Source: Brevundimonas halotolerans
GTDB lineage: Bacteria; Pseudomonadota; Alphaproteobacteria; Caulobacterales; Caulobacteraceae
Direction of reading: 5' to 3'
NCBI RefSeq assembly: GCF_003730275.1
Contig: NZ_QTTA01000023.1
Span: 1 to 64,000, forward strand
Length of the DNA stretch: 64,000 bases
Shown here: positions 1-9,119 of the stretch, piece by piece
Position numbering within the stretch: position 1 is the stretch's first letter
Layout of the letters: every line of letters starts with the position of its first letter
Translations under genes and position numbers: made by a program
Notes under the pieces: model-generated
The model's input: the letters and a program-made list of their open reading frames with translations, nothing else
Told to the model about the DNA's origin: nothing
The model's database searches: none

Positions 1-34
1 ACGGCGTCAGACGGGCATTCTTGTGTACGTTCAT
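1..34 (-). CDS. IS481-family transposase, N-terminal fragment cut by the window edge
   Basis: Read on the minus strand, the first bases encode Met-Asn-Val-His-Lys-Asn-Ala-Arg-Leu-Thr-Pro and then run off the window. This peptide matches the conserved beginning of IS481-family transposases as I remember them. Only 11 residues are visible, so the DDE catalytic core cannot be checked and I cannot say whether the gene is intact. The call rests on the peptide and on its position just inside a plausible element end. Confidence 0.7.
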   Translation of the reverse strand, partial: MNVHKNARLTP

Positions 35-102
35 CCGGGGAACTCTTCGGTTGAGGTTGGTGCTTCGCAACCCCAGCTTCTCAGCCCACCCCCGGGTGAA
101 CA
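1..102 (-). mobile_element. Right-hand end of an IS481-like insertion sequence (rest outside the window)
   Basis: The sequence upstream of the transposase start, read on the minus strand, begins TGTTCACCCGGGGGTGGGC at position 102, which would suit an IS terminus starting with TG. The next gene, a histidine kinase, ends at 122, so the element sits about 20 bp beyond its stop codon. The boundary at 102 is an inference. The other terminal repeat and any target duplication lie outside the window. Confidence 0.5.
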
Positions 103-121
103 ACCTTCATAGCTTCGACAG

Positions 122-2395
122 CTAGGCCGCCTGGCGGAGCTGGTCGGGCAGTTGCAGGACGGTTTCGATCAGCTCGGCGGCGTCGAAGGGCTTGGCCAGA
201 TGGAGGTCGGCGCCGGCGGCCCGGGCGGCTGCCACATGTTCGGCCAGGGCATTGGCGGTCAGCATGACCACCGGCGTGCGCGGGCGGCCTTCGCGGGCCT
301 CGAGCGCGCGGATTTCGCGGGTGGCGGTCAGGCCGTCCATGACCGGCATCTGCATATCCATCAGCACGATGTCGAAGTGATCGTCGCGACAGGCGTCGAG
401 CGCCTGTTGGCCGTTCTCGACCAGCACCATACGGGCGTCGATCTGGGACAGGATCAGTTCGACGACCTTGCGGTTGGTCGGGTGGTCATCGGCGACCAGA
501 ACGCTGAGTCCGGCGCGACCTTCCGGGGCGGGTGCCTCGGGCATTGCGGCTGCTGGTGCGGCAGAGCGTTTCAATGGAACCATGAGGGTGAAGCACGATC
601 CGCCGCCGGGCTCGCTTTCGCAGTCCAGGGTGCCGTCCATCATTTCCGCCAGCTGGCGGCAGATGGCGAGACCGAGGCCAGATCCGCCGAACTGCCGCGT
701 GATACCGCCATCGGCCTGCTCGAACCGGCTGAACAGGCGGTCGCGTGTGGCCGCGTCGAAGCCGATGCCGCTGTCCGCGACGGCCAGACGGAGCGTCTCG
801 CGGCCGGTCGCGTCGTGGTCCACGCCGACGGTCAATTGGACCATGCCTTCGGTGGTGAATTTGACGGCATTGGAGACCAGATTGGTCAGCACCTGCTTCA
901 GACGGACGATGTCGCCTTCGATCCAGCGCGGACAGTCCTCGGCGATCTCGACCATATATTGCAGGCCTTTCTCGCGGGCGGTCTCGGCATAAAGCTGTGC
1001 CGCTTCCTCGACGGCCTGGTGCAGATCCATTGCCTCGGCGTTCAGCTGCAGGCGACCGGATTCAACGCGGGCGAGGTCGAGGATGTCGCTGAGCAGGATT
1101 TGCAGGGTCCGACCGGAGGCGTCGATCAGCTTGAGCATGTCGCGCTGGTCTTCGCTGAGGTCGGTATGGGACAGGGCCTGGGCGACGCCGATCACGCCGT
1201 TCAGGGGCGTGCGAATCTCGTGGCTCATATTGGCCAGGAACTGGCTCTTGGCGGCGTTGGCGGCCTCGGCGGCGTCGCGGGCCTCGGCCAGGGCCTCGGC
1301 ATCGCGCTTGAGATCGGTGATATCGTTGACCACGGTGACGATGCCGCCTGCGGCCGTCATCCGGTCCTGCACGCGCAACCAGCGTCCGCCGGCGATGCGC
1401 TGCTCAAGGGTGACCGACAGGGCCCGACGTGCTTCGATCCGTTCATCGATCCATTCCTGCTCGCGGCCCACTGCCTCCTGGTACAGGTTCTCGGAGATGC
1501 CGATCTCGAGAATCTGGCGGAAGGTCATGCCGCGCTCAAGCCGCGTGGCGAGCTCGGGATTGACCTCGGAATAGCGGGCGTTCCACAGCACCAGCCGGTC
1601 CTCGGTATCGTAAAAGCCCAGGCCATCCGGCATGGCGTCGATGGCTTCGCGCAACTGGCGGATGGCGCTGGTGCGTGACCAGTAGGTCAGGCCGATCGAC
1701 GCGGCGGCGGCCAGACCCAGAACGCCCATGGCTGCAGCGATCACGGTCAGCACGAAGGTGCCTGAGAAGGCTGAGGGGGCAAGGGCGATCGCAGGACTTG
1801 CGTTGATCGTGACAGCGCCCATGGCCGTGAAATGCAGGGAGGCGATCGCCAGGGTGGCGAGCAGGGCGGCGCCGAGGATGCCTTTCCAGCCGCCCCGGGC
1901 ATAAACCCAGCCTGCGGCGGCGGCAAACAGGGTGCCGATGACGACAGCAGCCACAACCACGGCCGGATCCCAGCTGACAAAGCCCTGAAGCCGGACGGCG
2001 GACATGCCGACAAAGTGCATGGCCGTGACACCGGCGATACCGAACATACCCGCCACCATCCGCGCCAGAACAGTCCGGCCCAGAAGTCCGATCAAGGTGG
2101 TGCCGACGCTGGCGATCAGGGCGATACCGAAAGATGCTGCCGTCAGGCCCAAGTCGTAGCGGAGCTCGAGGCCGGGGTCATAGCCAAGCATGCCGGTAAA
2201 GTGGGTGGTCCAGGCGGTGAGTCCCCCGGTCATGGCTGCCGTCAGACCGAGGGCGAGACGCATGCGCCCGCCGGAGTTTCGCGCCCGGTCAAACAGCGAC
2301 AGGGCGGTCACCAGACCCCCGAAACAGACCGCAGCGGCCAGCGCCACCATCAGCCAGTTGTGCTGGGTTGTCAGACAGAGCAGGACGGCATTCAC
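122..2395 (-). CDS. MHYT-domain hybrid sensor histidine kinase with receiver domain
   Basis: Integral membrane sensor kinase. From a GTG start at 2395 it has seven hydrophobic segments with three MHYT-type repeats (MHF/LHF motifs around residues 65, 127 and 188). A PAS-like segment follows (about 245-365), then HisKA with NMSHEIRTPLNG (His near 392), a HATPase domain (NLVSNAVKF, GSGLGLAICRQ) and a C-terminal receiver (VLMDMQMPVMDG, Asp near 680; Lys in AKPF). MHYT repeats are thought to bind a metal and sense a diatomic gas; that is family knowledge. The frame stays open to an ATG at 2500. I prefer the GTG because MHYT proteins usually begin about 10 residues before this hydrophobic block, and it leaves room for promoters before the divergent phoR. 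The substrate regulator is unknown. Confidence 0.85.
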   Translation of the reverse strand: MNAVLLCLTTQHNWLMVALAAAVCFGGLVTALSLFDRARNSGGRMRLALGLTAAMTGGLTAWTTHFTGMLGYDPGLELRYDLGLTAASFGIALIASVGTTLIGLLGRTVLARMVAGMFGIAGVTAMHFVGMSAVRLQGFVSWDPAVVVAAVVIGTLFAAAAGWVYARGGWKGILGAALLATLAIASLHFTAMGAVTINASPAIALAPSAFSGTFVLTVIAAAMGVLGLAAAASIGLTYWSRTSAIRQLREAIDAMPDGLGFYDTEDRLVLWNARYSEVNPELATRLERGMTFRQILEIGISENLYQEAVGREQEWIDERIEARRALSVTLEQRIAGGRWLRVQDRMTAAGGIVTVVNDITDLKRDAEALAEARDAAEAANAAKSQFLANMSHEIRTPLNGVIGVAQALSHTDLSEDQRDMLKLIDASGRTLQILLSDILDLARVESGRLQLNAEAMDLHQAVEEAAQLYAETAREKGLQYMVEIAEDCPRWIEGDIVRLKQVLTNLVSNAVKFTTEGMVQLTVGVDHDATGRETLRLAVADSGIGFDAATRDRLFSRFEQADGGITRQFGGSGLGLAICRQLAEMMDGTLDCESEPGGGSCFTLMVPLKRSAAPAAAMPEAPAPEGRAGLSVLVADDHPTNRKVVELILSQIDARMVLVENGQQALDACRDDHFDIVLMDMQMPVMDGLTATREIRALEAREGRPRTPVVMLTANALAEHVAAARAAGADLHLAKPFDAAELIETVLQLPDQLRQAA

Positions 2396-2521
2396 GAAGG
2401 CGGTATCCCCATGTTTGCCCCCTACGCTAGCGGACACAGGTGAAGATTCCGTACCCTGGCCTTGATTGGCGGGGGTTCGGGCCTGTCTTGCGGATTTCAC
2501 AGTTCACGCGCATCACAGGAC

Positions 2522-3934
2522 ATGCCCGACGCCTCGAATCCTTCTCCTGTAGCCCCTTCGCCCGGGTCGCGGTTGTGGACGGCAGGGGCATCAGGGGGGC
2601 TGGCCGTCCTGATCCTGCTGGCGCTGGCGGTCTATGATCCGGAGCACGCGCCGCCCCTACTTGCCGGGGCGCTGTTGGTGGCGATCAGCACCTGGATGGT
2701 GGCACGCCAGCGGCCTGTGCCCGGGCAGCCCGAAGCGGCACCCGTGGCCGACAACCGTCCGGACACCCGCGCCGAGGGGCAGGCCACCCTGCTGGAAGAG
2801 GTGTTCGAGACGGTCACCGATCCCATGATGGTCGTGCGCGGCGGCGAGCCGGACGACATGGCCGGTCGACGTATCCTGCTGGCCAACCGGGCGGCGCGGG
2901 ACCTGCTGCGTATTCCGCGTGAGGGGGCGATCCTGGTGTCGGCCCTTCGTGATCCCGGCCTGCTGGAGGCGGTCGATGAGGCCCTGTTCGGCGGCGTCAG
3001 CCGCGAGACCGACTTCGATTCAGGCGGCGTGCAGGCCCGTCATTGGCGAGCGGTGACCCGTCCACTGCCGGGGTCGGAGGCCCAGACCCTGGCGTTGGTC
3101 ATGCTGCGCGACGAGACCGATGTGCGGCGGATGGAGCTGATGCGCGTCGATTTCCTGGCCAATGCCAGCCACGAACTGCGGACGCCACTGGCCTCGCTGT
3201 CCGGCTTTATCGAGACGCTGAAGGGGCATGCGCGCGAGGACTCGGTGGCGCGGGACCGGTTCCTCGACATCATGGCGGCGCAGGCCGAGCGGATGACGCG
3301 GCTGGTCGCCGACCTGTTGTCGCTGAGCCGGATCGAGCTGAATGAACATGTGCCGCCGTCGGGGCATCTGGACCTGAGCCGGGCCACCGCCGATGTGGTC
3401 GATGCGCTGAGCGTGCTGACGCGCGATTACGGCGTGCAGATTGTCGTCGACGCCCCGGATGAGGCGGTGCGGATCAAGGGGGAGCGGGACGAGATCGTTC
3501 AGGTGATCCAGAACCTGATCGACAATGCCATCAAATATTCGCCGCGCGACGGCCGGATCGAGGTCGAGATTCGCAGCGGGCTGACCCCGGCTGCTGCTGC
3601 GGCCGCTCGGATGCCGGGCGCGGCGCGTCTGCCGCTTTTGACGCCGGACCGGGACGATGGCCTGACCTATGCTGCTGTGACAGTGCGCGACCACGGGCCG
3701 GGCCTGTCGCGCGAGCATCTGCCGCGGCTGACGGAACGATTCTATCGCGTCGAGGGTCAGAAGAGCGGGGGGGACCGTCCGGGGACCGGACTGGGGCTGG
3801 CGATCGTCAAACACATCGTCAACCGGCACCGCGGAGGCCTGCTGGTCGAAAGTCTGCCGGGCGAGGGGGCGGCCTTTACCGCCTTCTTTCCGCTATCGAA
3901 ACGCCGCGCTGTGACAGAACCCCTGACGGTGTAA
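2522..3934 (+). CDS. phoR: Phosphate regulon sensor histidine kinase PhoR
   Basis: Membrane sensor kinase that phosphorylates PhoB when phosphate is scarce. It has two short N-terminal hydrophobic segments, a PAS-like region, HisKA with FLANASHELRTPLASLSGF, and a HATPase with QNLIDNAIKYS, DHGPGL and GTGLGLAIVKHI. The identification as PhoR rather than another kinase comes from its place at the head of the pst-phoU-phoB cluster. The frame opens at 2462, but the ATG at 2522 gives a normal N-terminus just before the first membrane segment. Length is 470 residues. Confidence 0.93.
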   Translation: MPDASNPSPVAPSPGSRLWTAGASGGLAVLILLALAVYDPEHAPPLLAGALLVAISTWMVARQRPVPGQPEAAPVADNRPDTRAEGQATLLEEVFETVTDPMMVVRGGEPDDMAGRRILLANRAARDLLRIPREGAILVSALRDPGLLEAVDEALFGGVSRETDFDSGGVQARHWRAVTRPLPGSEAQTLALVMLRDETDVRRMELMRVDFLANASHELRTPLASLSGFIETLKGHAREDSVARDRFLDIMAAQAERMTRLVADLLSLSRIELNEHVPPSGHLDLSRATADVVDALSVLTRDYGVQIVVDAPDEAVRIKGERDEIVQVIQNLIDNAIKYSPRDGRIEVEIRSGLTPAAAAAARMPGAARLPLLTPDRDDGLTYAAVTVRDHGPGLSREHLPRLTERFYRVEGQKSGGDRPGTGLGLAIVKHIVNRHRGGLLVESLPGEGAAFTAFFPLSKRRAVTEPLTV

Positions 3935-3939
3935 CCGAA

Positions 3940-3957
3940 CTGTCATGGACCCGTCGT
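3940..3957 (+). promoter_or_regulatory. Pho-box-like direct repeat upstream of pstC
   Basis: CTGTCAT at 3940-3946 is followed 11 bp later by CCGTCGT at 3951-3957, which matches 5 of 7 bases. PhoB binds 7-bp CTGTCAT-like direct repeats spaced at 11 bp, so this fits a weak Pho box about 85-100 bp upstream of pstC. Binding is inferred from the pattern only. Confidence 0.5.
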
Positions 3958-4041
3958 AATCCGCTGACCAATCACGGGCAGGGTCCGCGCACTTTTGATG
4001 ACTGCAGGATTGCGGTCTGATTCCCCGTATCGCGGACCTTG

Positions 4042-5484
4042 ATGACCCTGACCGTCCTTCTGATTGTGATCGTGCTGGCAGCGGCGGCCTTTGTGCTGGG
4101 CCAGCGGCGGGCCACGCGCCGTGCTGCCCTGCTGACCGGTCGGGAGCGCCCCCATTCGCGTCCCGCCCAGCACGGCGCCTATACCCTGATCTGGGTGGCG
4201 GCGCCGGCGGTATTCGTTCTGGTGGCCCTGTCGCTGCTGTCGGGGCCGATCACCCAGCAACTGGTCCAGACGGGCCAGCCGGAGGCGGTGTCCAGCCTCG
4301 AGCCCTTCCGCAAGAATGCCTTTGTCGCCGATGCCGCGCGCGTCGCCAATGGTCAGCCGGCCCAGGCGATCTGGGAGCCGGAGCTGGCGCAGCATCTGGC
4401 GAGCGAGGGTGCGCGTTCCGACCGGATCGAGATGACGCTGGACTGGGCCGGAGCGGTCGGTGCCATCCTGGTCGCGCTGATGGGCGGTATTATCGCCTTC
4501 CTGCGCATCCGGCCGGATTTTCGCGCGCGCAACCGGGTGGAGGGCTGGATCGTCGGCCTGCTGCTGGTCTGTTCGGCAATCGCAGTGCTGACGACTATCG
4601 GGATCATCGCCTCGCTGCTGATCGATGCGACGCGCTTCTTCTCGGCGGTGCCGTTGCCCGAGTTCCTGTTCGGCACCCAGTGGAGCCCGCAGACCGCCAT
4701 CCGCGCGGACCAGGTCGGATCGACCGGGGCGTTCGGAGCCCTGCCGCTGTTCGCGGGCACCTTCCTGATCATGCTGATTGCTATGGCCGTGGCCGCGCCC
4801 GTCGGCCTGTTCGCGGCCATCTATCTGTCCGAATACGCCGGACCGGCCAGCCGGGCGATCATCAAGCCGGTGCTGGAGATTCTGGCCGGTGTGCCGACCG
4901 TGGTCTACGGCTTCTTTGCTGCGCTGACGGTGGGCCCGGCCTTCCGCGAGTTCTTCAACACCATCGGACGCTGGCTGATCGGTGGACCACTGGATGGCCT
5001 TGGCCAGTATCTGATGCTGGTCCAGAACCAGATGGCGCTGGTGGCCGGCGCGGTCATGGGGATCATGCTGATCCCGTTCGTGTCGTCGCTGTCCGATGAC
5101 ATCCTGAACGCCGTGCCGCAGTCGCTGCGGGACGGGTCCTATGCCATGGGGGCCACCAAGTCCGAGACGGTCAAGCGGGTGCTGATGCCCGCCGCCCTGC
5201 CGGGTGTGGCCGGGGCTCTGCTGCTGGCCATGTCGCGGGCCATCGGCGAGACCATGATCGTGACCATGGCGGCGGGCCTTGCCGCGCGCCTGACGCTCAA
5301 TCCTCTGGATACGGTGACCACGGTGACGGTGCAGATCGTGACCCTGCTGACCGGCGACCAGGAGTTCAACTCGACCAAGACGCTGGCGGCCTTTGGCCTG
5401 GGCCTGACCCTGTTCCTGGTCACCCTGGCGCTGAACATCGTGGCCCAGCGCATCGTGCAGACGTATCGGCAGCAGTATGACTGA
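4042..5484 (+). CDS. pstC: Phosphate ABC transporter permease PstC
   Basis: Inner-membrane subunit of the high-affinity phosphate importer PstSCAB. The 480-residue protein is much longer than E. coli PstC (about 320). It has an N-terminal membrane segment, then a soluble stretch (about 75-135), another membrane segment, and then the permease core. The core carries the PstC-type EILAGVPTVVYGFFA segment and the coupling region SLRDGSYAMGATKSE. Such N-terminal extensions are usual in alphaproteobacterial PstC. A TTG lies one codon upstream; the ATG at 4042 is preferred. It overlaps pstA by 8 bp, pointing to coupled translation. No pstS is present in the window. Confidence 0.92.
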   Translation: MTLTVLLIVIVLAAAAFVLGQRRATRRAALLTGRERPHSRPAQHGAYTLIWVAAPAVFVLVALSLLSGPITQQLVQTGQPEAVSSLEPFRKNAFVADAARVANGQPAQAIWEPELAQHLASEGARSDRIEMTLDWAGAVGAILVALMGGIIAFLRIRPDFRARNRVEGWIVGLLLVCSAIAVLTTIGIIASLLIDATRFFSAVPLPEFLFGTQWSPQTAIRADQVGSTGAFGALPLFAGTFLIMLIAMAVAAPVGLFAAIYLSEYAGPASRAIIKPVLEILAGVPTVVYGFFAALTVGPAFREFFNTIGRWLIGGPLDGLGQYLMLVQNQMALVAGAVMGIMLIPFVSSLSDDILNAVPQSLRDGSYAMGATKSETVKRVLMPAALPGVAGALLLAMSRAIGETMIVTMAAGLAARLTLNPLDTVTTVTVQIVTLLTGDQEFNSTKTLAAFGLGLTLFLVTLALNIVAQRIVQTYRQQYD

Positions 5485-6766
5485 GACCCGCGACGCGATG
5501 ACGGCGACCCGTCTGGACCGGCTGAGGGGCGGGCTGAAGCGGCGCTATGCCCGCGAGGCCCGGTTCCGCCTGTATGGGATTCTGGCCATTGGCGTGGCCG
5601 TGGCGTTTCTGGCGCTGCTGCTGGGCCGGATTATCGATCAGGGGCATACGGCCTTCTATGCCCATGACGTCTCGGTGCCGGTCTATCTGGACCCGGCGGA
5701 GATCGACCCCGCCTATCCGCAGGGCACCAATTTCGAGCAGATGGTGGCTCAGCAGCAGCTGGCGTCACGAGGACTGGAGGGCGATGCAGCCGGTCCGCTG
5801 GCTGCCGAGATGCGCGGCCTGTTCTCGTCGGAGCTGAAGTTCGAGATCGCCCGGCGGGTGGCCGAAGACCCCTCGCTGATCGGTCAGACGGTGACGTTTG
5901 ACGTGCCGGTGTCGGATGAGGCGGACCTGTATTTCAAGGACGAAATCTCGATCGACACCCCCCCTGAGCAGCGGCGGCTGACGAACCAGCAGATCGGCTG
6001 GCTGGACCAGCTGGAAGACGACGGCAACGTCCGCGCCCACTTCAACAGCCGGCTGTTCACCAGCGGTGATTCGACCGAGCCTGAGCTGGCCGGCGTGCTG
6101 GGCGCGGTAATCGGCTCGGCCCTGATGCTTATGGTCACGGCCTTCCTCGCCCTGCCGATCGGCGTGGCGGCGGCGGTCTATCTGGAGGAGTTCGCGCCGC
6201 GAAACCGGCTGAGCGCCCTGATCGAGGTGAACATCAACAATCTGGCCGCCGTGCCGTCGATCGTTTACGGCCTGCTGGGTCTGGCGCTGTTCATCAACTG
6301 GATGCACCTGCCGCGCTCGTCGCCGCTGGTCGGCGGTCTGGTGCTGGCGCTTATGGCCCTGCCGACCATCATCATCGCCACGCGCTCGTCGCTGAAGGCA
6401 GTGCCGCCGTCGATCCGCGAGGCGGCGCTGGCCATGGGCGCCAGCCGCACCCAGACGGTGTTCCAGCATGTGCTGCCGCTGGCCCTGCCCGGGGTGATGA
6501 CCGGGGCGATCATTTCGCTGGCCCATGCGCTGGGCGAGACCGCGCCCCTGCTGCTGATCGGCATGGTCAGCTTTATCCCGGGTATCGCCAGCTCGATCAC
6601 CGAGCCGACCGGTGCCCTGCCGTCCCTTATCTACATCTGGGAGAATGCCTCGGAGCGCTCGTTCCACGAACGGACCGCCGCTGCCATCATGGTTCTCCTG
6701 ACCTTCATGATCGTGATGAACGCTGCCGCCATCCTGCTGCGGCGTCATTTCGAGCGCCGGTGGTAA
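5477..6766 (+). CDS. pstA: Phosphate ABC transporter permease PstA
   Basis: Second membrane subunit of the phosphate importer, 429 residues. After one N-terminal membrane segment comes a long polar, presumably periplasmic insert (about residues 50-200), which I recognise as the DUF3333-type extension of alphaproteobacterial PstA. The permease core follows, with [19 protein letters not shown] and the EAA-type coupling loop [16 protein letters not shown]. It begins inside the end of pstC and ends 4 bp before pstB, so all three belong to one transcript. Confidence 0.93.
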   Translation: MTETRDAMTATRLDRLRGGLKRRYAREARFRLYGILAIGVAVAFLALLLGRIIDQGHTAFYAHDVSVPVYLDPAEIDPAYPQGTNFEQMVAQQQLASRGLEGDAAGPLAAEMRGLFSSELKFEIARRVAEDPSLIGQTVTFDVPVSDEADLYFKDEISIDTPPEQRRLTNQQIGWLDQLEDDGNVRAHFNSRLFTSGDSTEPELAGVLGAVIGSALMLMVTAFLALPIGVAAAVYLEEFAPRNRLSALIEVNINNLAAVPSIVYGLLGLALFINWMHLPRSSPLVGGLVLALMALPTIIIATRSSLKAVPPSIREAALAMGASRTQTVFQHVLPLALPGVMTGAIISLAHALGETAPLLLIGMVSFIPGIASSITEPTGALPSLIYIWENASERSFHERTAAAIMVLLTFMIVMNAAAILLRRHFERRW

Positions 6767-6770
6767 ACGC

Positions 6771-7658
6771 ATGAAACAGACGATCTATCGCTCGCAGGAC
6801 GGACTGGAAGGCGGCGCATCCGCGCCTGCCGCCGAGGTGCCTGCCGAACTGGCCGCCGCCGCCCAGGCCGCGACCGATCCCAAGGGGGCGGCTCCAGTCG
6901 GCCCGACCAAGATCTCCGCGCGCGACGTGTCGGTGTTCTATGGGGAAAAGCAGGCGCTGTTCGACATCAGCCTGGACATTCCGGACAAGACGGTGACGTC
7001 GCTGATCGGGCCGTCGGGCTGCGGCAAGTCGACCTTCCTGCGCACCATGAACCGGATGAATGACACCATCGCCGGGGCCAGGGTGACGGGCCGGATCGAC
7101 ATGGACGGCGAGGACATCAATGCCCGCTCGCTGGACCCGGTGCTGCTGCGCGCCCGGGTCGGCATGGTGTTCCAGAAGCCCAACCCCTTTCCCAAGTCGA
7201 TCTTTGAAAACGTCGCCTATGGCCCGCGTATTCACGGCCTGACCCGCTCCAAGGCTGAGCTGGCCGAGGTGGTCGAGGAATCGCTGCGCCGCGCCGGTCT
7301 GTGGGAAGAGGTCGCCGACCGACTGCACTCGCCGGGCACCGGCCTGTCGGGCGGTCAGCAGCAGCGTCTGGTCATCGCACGCGCCATTGCGGTCAATCCC
7401 GAAGTGATCCTGATGGACGAGCCCTGCTCGGCGCTGGACCCGATCGCCACGGCCAAGATCGAGGAGCTGATCGACGAGTTGCGCGAACGCTATTGCATCG
7501 TGATCGTCACCCACTCGATGGCCCAGGCTGCGCGTGTCAGCCAACGCACCGCCTTCTTCCACATGGGGCGGCTGATCGAGACCGGCGACACCGAAGAGAT
7601 CTTCACCAATCCACGCGAACGTCGCACCCTCGACTACATCACCGGCCGTTTCGGCTAG
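6771..7658 (+). CDS. pstB: Phosphate ABC transporter ATPase PstB
   Basis: Cytoplasmic ATPase that powers phosphate import through PstCA. It shows Walker [10 protein letters not shown] (residues 80-88), signature LSGGQQQR, Walker B VILMDEP and the H-loop VTHSM. The text MNRMNDTI right after Walker A and [15 protein letters not shown] are typical of PstB. A low-complexity Ala-rich N-terminal extension of about 45 residues precedes the ATPase fold; an internal start cannot be excluded. It lies 4 bp after pstA and 10 bp before phoU. Confidence 0.95.
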   Translation: MKQTIYRSQDGLEGGASAPAAEVPAELAAAAQAATDPKGAAPVGPTKISARDVSVFYGEKQALFDISLDIPDKTVTSLIGPSGCGKSTFLRTMNRMNDTIAGARVTGRIDMDGEDINARSLDPVLLRARVGMVFQKPNPFPKSIFENVAYGPRIHGLTRSKAELAEVVEESLRRAGLWEEVADRLHSPGTGLSGGQQQRLVIARAIAVNPEVILMDEPCSALDPIATAKIEELIDELRERYCIVIVTHSMAQAARVSQRTAFFHMGRLIETGDTEEIFTNPRERRTLDYITGRFG

Positions 7659-7668
7659 GATACCCCGA

Positions 7669-8409
7669 ATGAACCAGCACACCGTCAAATCGTATGGAGA
7701 CGAGCTGAACCAGCTAACGGCCATCGTCGCCCGCATGGGCGGACTGGCCGAGGCCCAGGTTGCCGACGCCATCGAGTCGGTGGCGCGTCGGGATGTGGCG
7801 CTGGCCCGGGCGGTGGTCGAGCGCGATGCCCGCCTCGATACCCTGCACAGCGACATCGAGAAGAAGGCCATCCGCCTGATCGCCCTGCGCCAGCCGGTTG
7901 CCTCGGACCTGCGCAAGACGCTGTCGGCGATGAAGCTGGCGGTCGATCTGGAACGCACGGGCGACCTGGCGCGCAATATCTCAAAGCGGGCGCTGATCCT
8001 GGCCGACGGCGAGCCCATGCTGCCCCTGACCCGGTCGATCGAGCGGATGGGCAAGCTGGTGTCGAACCGGCTGCGCGATGTGCTGGACGCCTACACGGCC
8101 TCGGACGTGGATCGGGCGATGGGCGTCTGGACCTCGGACGACGAGGTCGATGAGCACTACAACAGCCTGTTCCGCGAACTGCTGACCTATATGATGGGCG
8201 ACCCGCGCACGATCACGGCCTGCACGCACCTGTTGTTCATGGCCAAGAACCTGGAGCGGATCGGCGACCACGCGACCAATATCGCCGAGACCATCCACTA
8301 TGAGATCACCGGCGGCGACATGATCGGTGAACGACCGCGCTGGACCCCGACCCCGTCGGATTCCGATGTGATGGCGGTCGACGATCCCCTGCGTCCGCAA
8401 GAGTCCTGA
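7669..8409 (+). CDS. phoU: Phosphate signalling protein PhoU
   Basis: All-helical cytoplasmic protein that links PstSCAB to PhoR and keeps the regulon off when phosphate is plentiful. The 246-residue sequence has the expected two PhoU repeats with metal-binding motifs: EIEKKAI-like text in the first half and AKNLERIGDHATNIAE in the second. It begins 10 bp after pstB and ends 17 bp before phoB. Confidence 0.95.
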   Translation: MNQHTVKSYGDELNQLTAIVARMGGLAEAQVADAIESVARRDVALARAVVERDARLDTLHSDIEKKAIRLIALRQPVASDLRKTLSAMKLAVDLERTGDLARNISKRALILADGEPMLPLTRSIERMGKLVSNRLRDVLDAYTASDVDRAMGVWTSDDEVDEHYNSLFRELLTYMMGDPRTITACTHLLFMAKNLERIGDHATNIAETIHYEITGGDMIGERPRWTPTPSDSDVMAVDDPLRPQES

Positions 8410-8426
8410 GACCGGAGACCGCTATC

Positions 8427-9116
8427 GTGCAGCCCTATGTTCTTGTGATGGAAGACGAGGACGCGCTGGCGACCTTGCTTCAGTACAATCTGGAAAAGGA
8501 AGGCTACCGCGTCGTGGTGGCCGGCGACGGCGAGGAGGGGCTGGTCCAGATCGACGAGCGCTTGCCCGATCTGGTGCTGCTGGACTGGATGCTGCCCAAG
8601 GTGTCGGGCATCGAGGTGTGCCGGCGCATTCGCGGACGGCCCGAGACCCGCAACCTGCCGATCATCATGCTGACGGCGCGCGGCGAGGAAACCGACCGGG
8701 TGCGCGGTCTGGACACCGGCGCCGATGACTATCTGACCAAGCCGTTCTCGATGACCGAGCTGATCGCCCGCATCCGGGCGGTGCTGCGCCGCATCCGTCC
8801 GGGTCTGGCCGACGACCGGATCAACCACGGCGACATCGTCATCGACCGGGTGGCCCACCGGGTGCGCCGGGCGGGCAAGGAAATCCACCTCGGGCCGACC
8901 GAGTTCCGCCTGCTGGACCACTTCATGCAGCACCCGGGCCGGGTGTTCAGCCGCGAGCAGCTGCTGGATGCGGTCTGGGGCTCGGACGTCTATGTCGAGG
9001 CGCGCACGGTCGACGTGCACGTCGGCCGTCTGAGGAAGGCGCTGAGCGTCGAAGGCACCGCCAACCCGATTCGCACCGTGCGCTCGGCGGGCTATTCGCT
9101 GGATCTGGACGGGTAG
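8427..9116 (+). CDS. phoB: Phosphate regulon response regulator PhoB
   Basis: OmpR/PhoB-type response regulator, 229 residues. The receiver domain shows the acidic pair EDED near residue 9, the phospho-acceptor in LVLLDWMLPKVSG, and Lys in YLTKPF. The C-terminal winged helix carries LGPTEFRLLDHFMQHPGRVFSR and VDVHVGRLRKAL. When phosphorylated by PhoR it binds Pho boxes, such as the candidate before pstC. Translation starts at GTG 8427, which gives the canonical length. Last recognised gene of the pho cluster; the next gene starts 3 bp later. Confidence 0.95.
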   Translation: MQPYVLVMEDEDALATLLQYNLEKEGYRVVVAGDGEEGLVQIDERLPDLVLLDWMLPKVSGIEVCRRIRGRPETRNLPIIMLTARGEETDRVRGLDTGADDYLTKPFSMTELIARIRAVLRRIRPGLADDRINHGDIVIDRVAHRVRRAGKEIHLGPTEFRLLDHFMQHPGRVFSREQLLDAVWGSDVYVEARTVDVHVGRLRKALSVEGTANPIRTVRSAGYSLDLDG

Positions 9117-9119
9117 GGC

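Noticed and set aside
61..121. tRNA or small RNA gene suggested by the short stem GGTTG...CAACC near the left edge
   Set aside because: No cloverleaf or anticodon arm can be drawn, and the segment fits better as the end of an insertion sequence.
152..1678. Long plus-strand open frame of about 508 codons under the hybrid histidine kinase
   Set aside because: It is a shadow of the kinase gene, a GC-rich third-position effect. It has repetitive Gly/Asp/His/Gln text and no recognisable domain.
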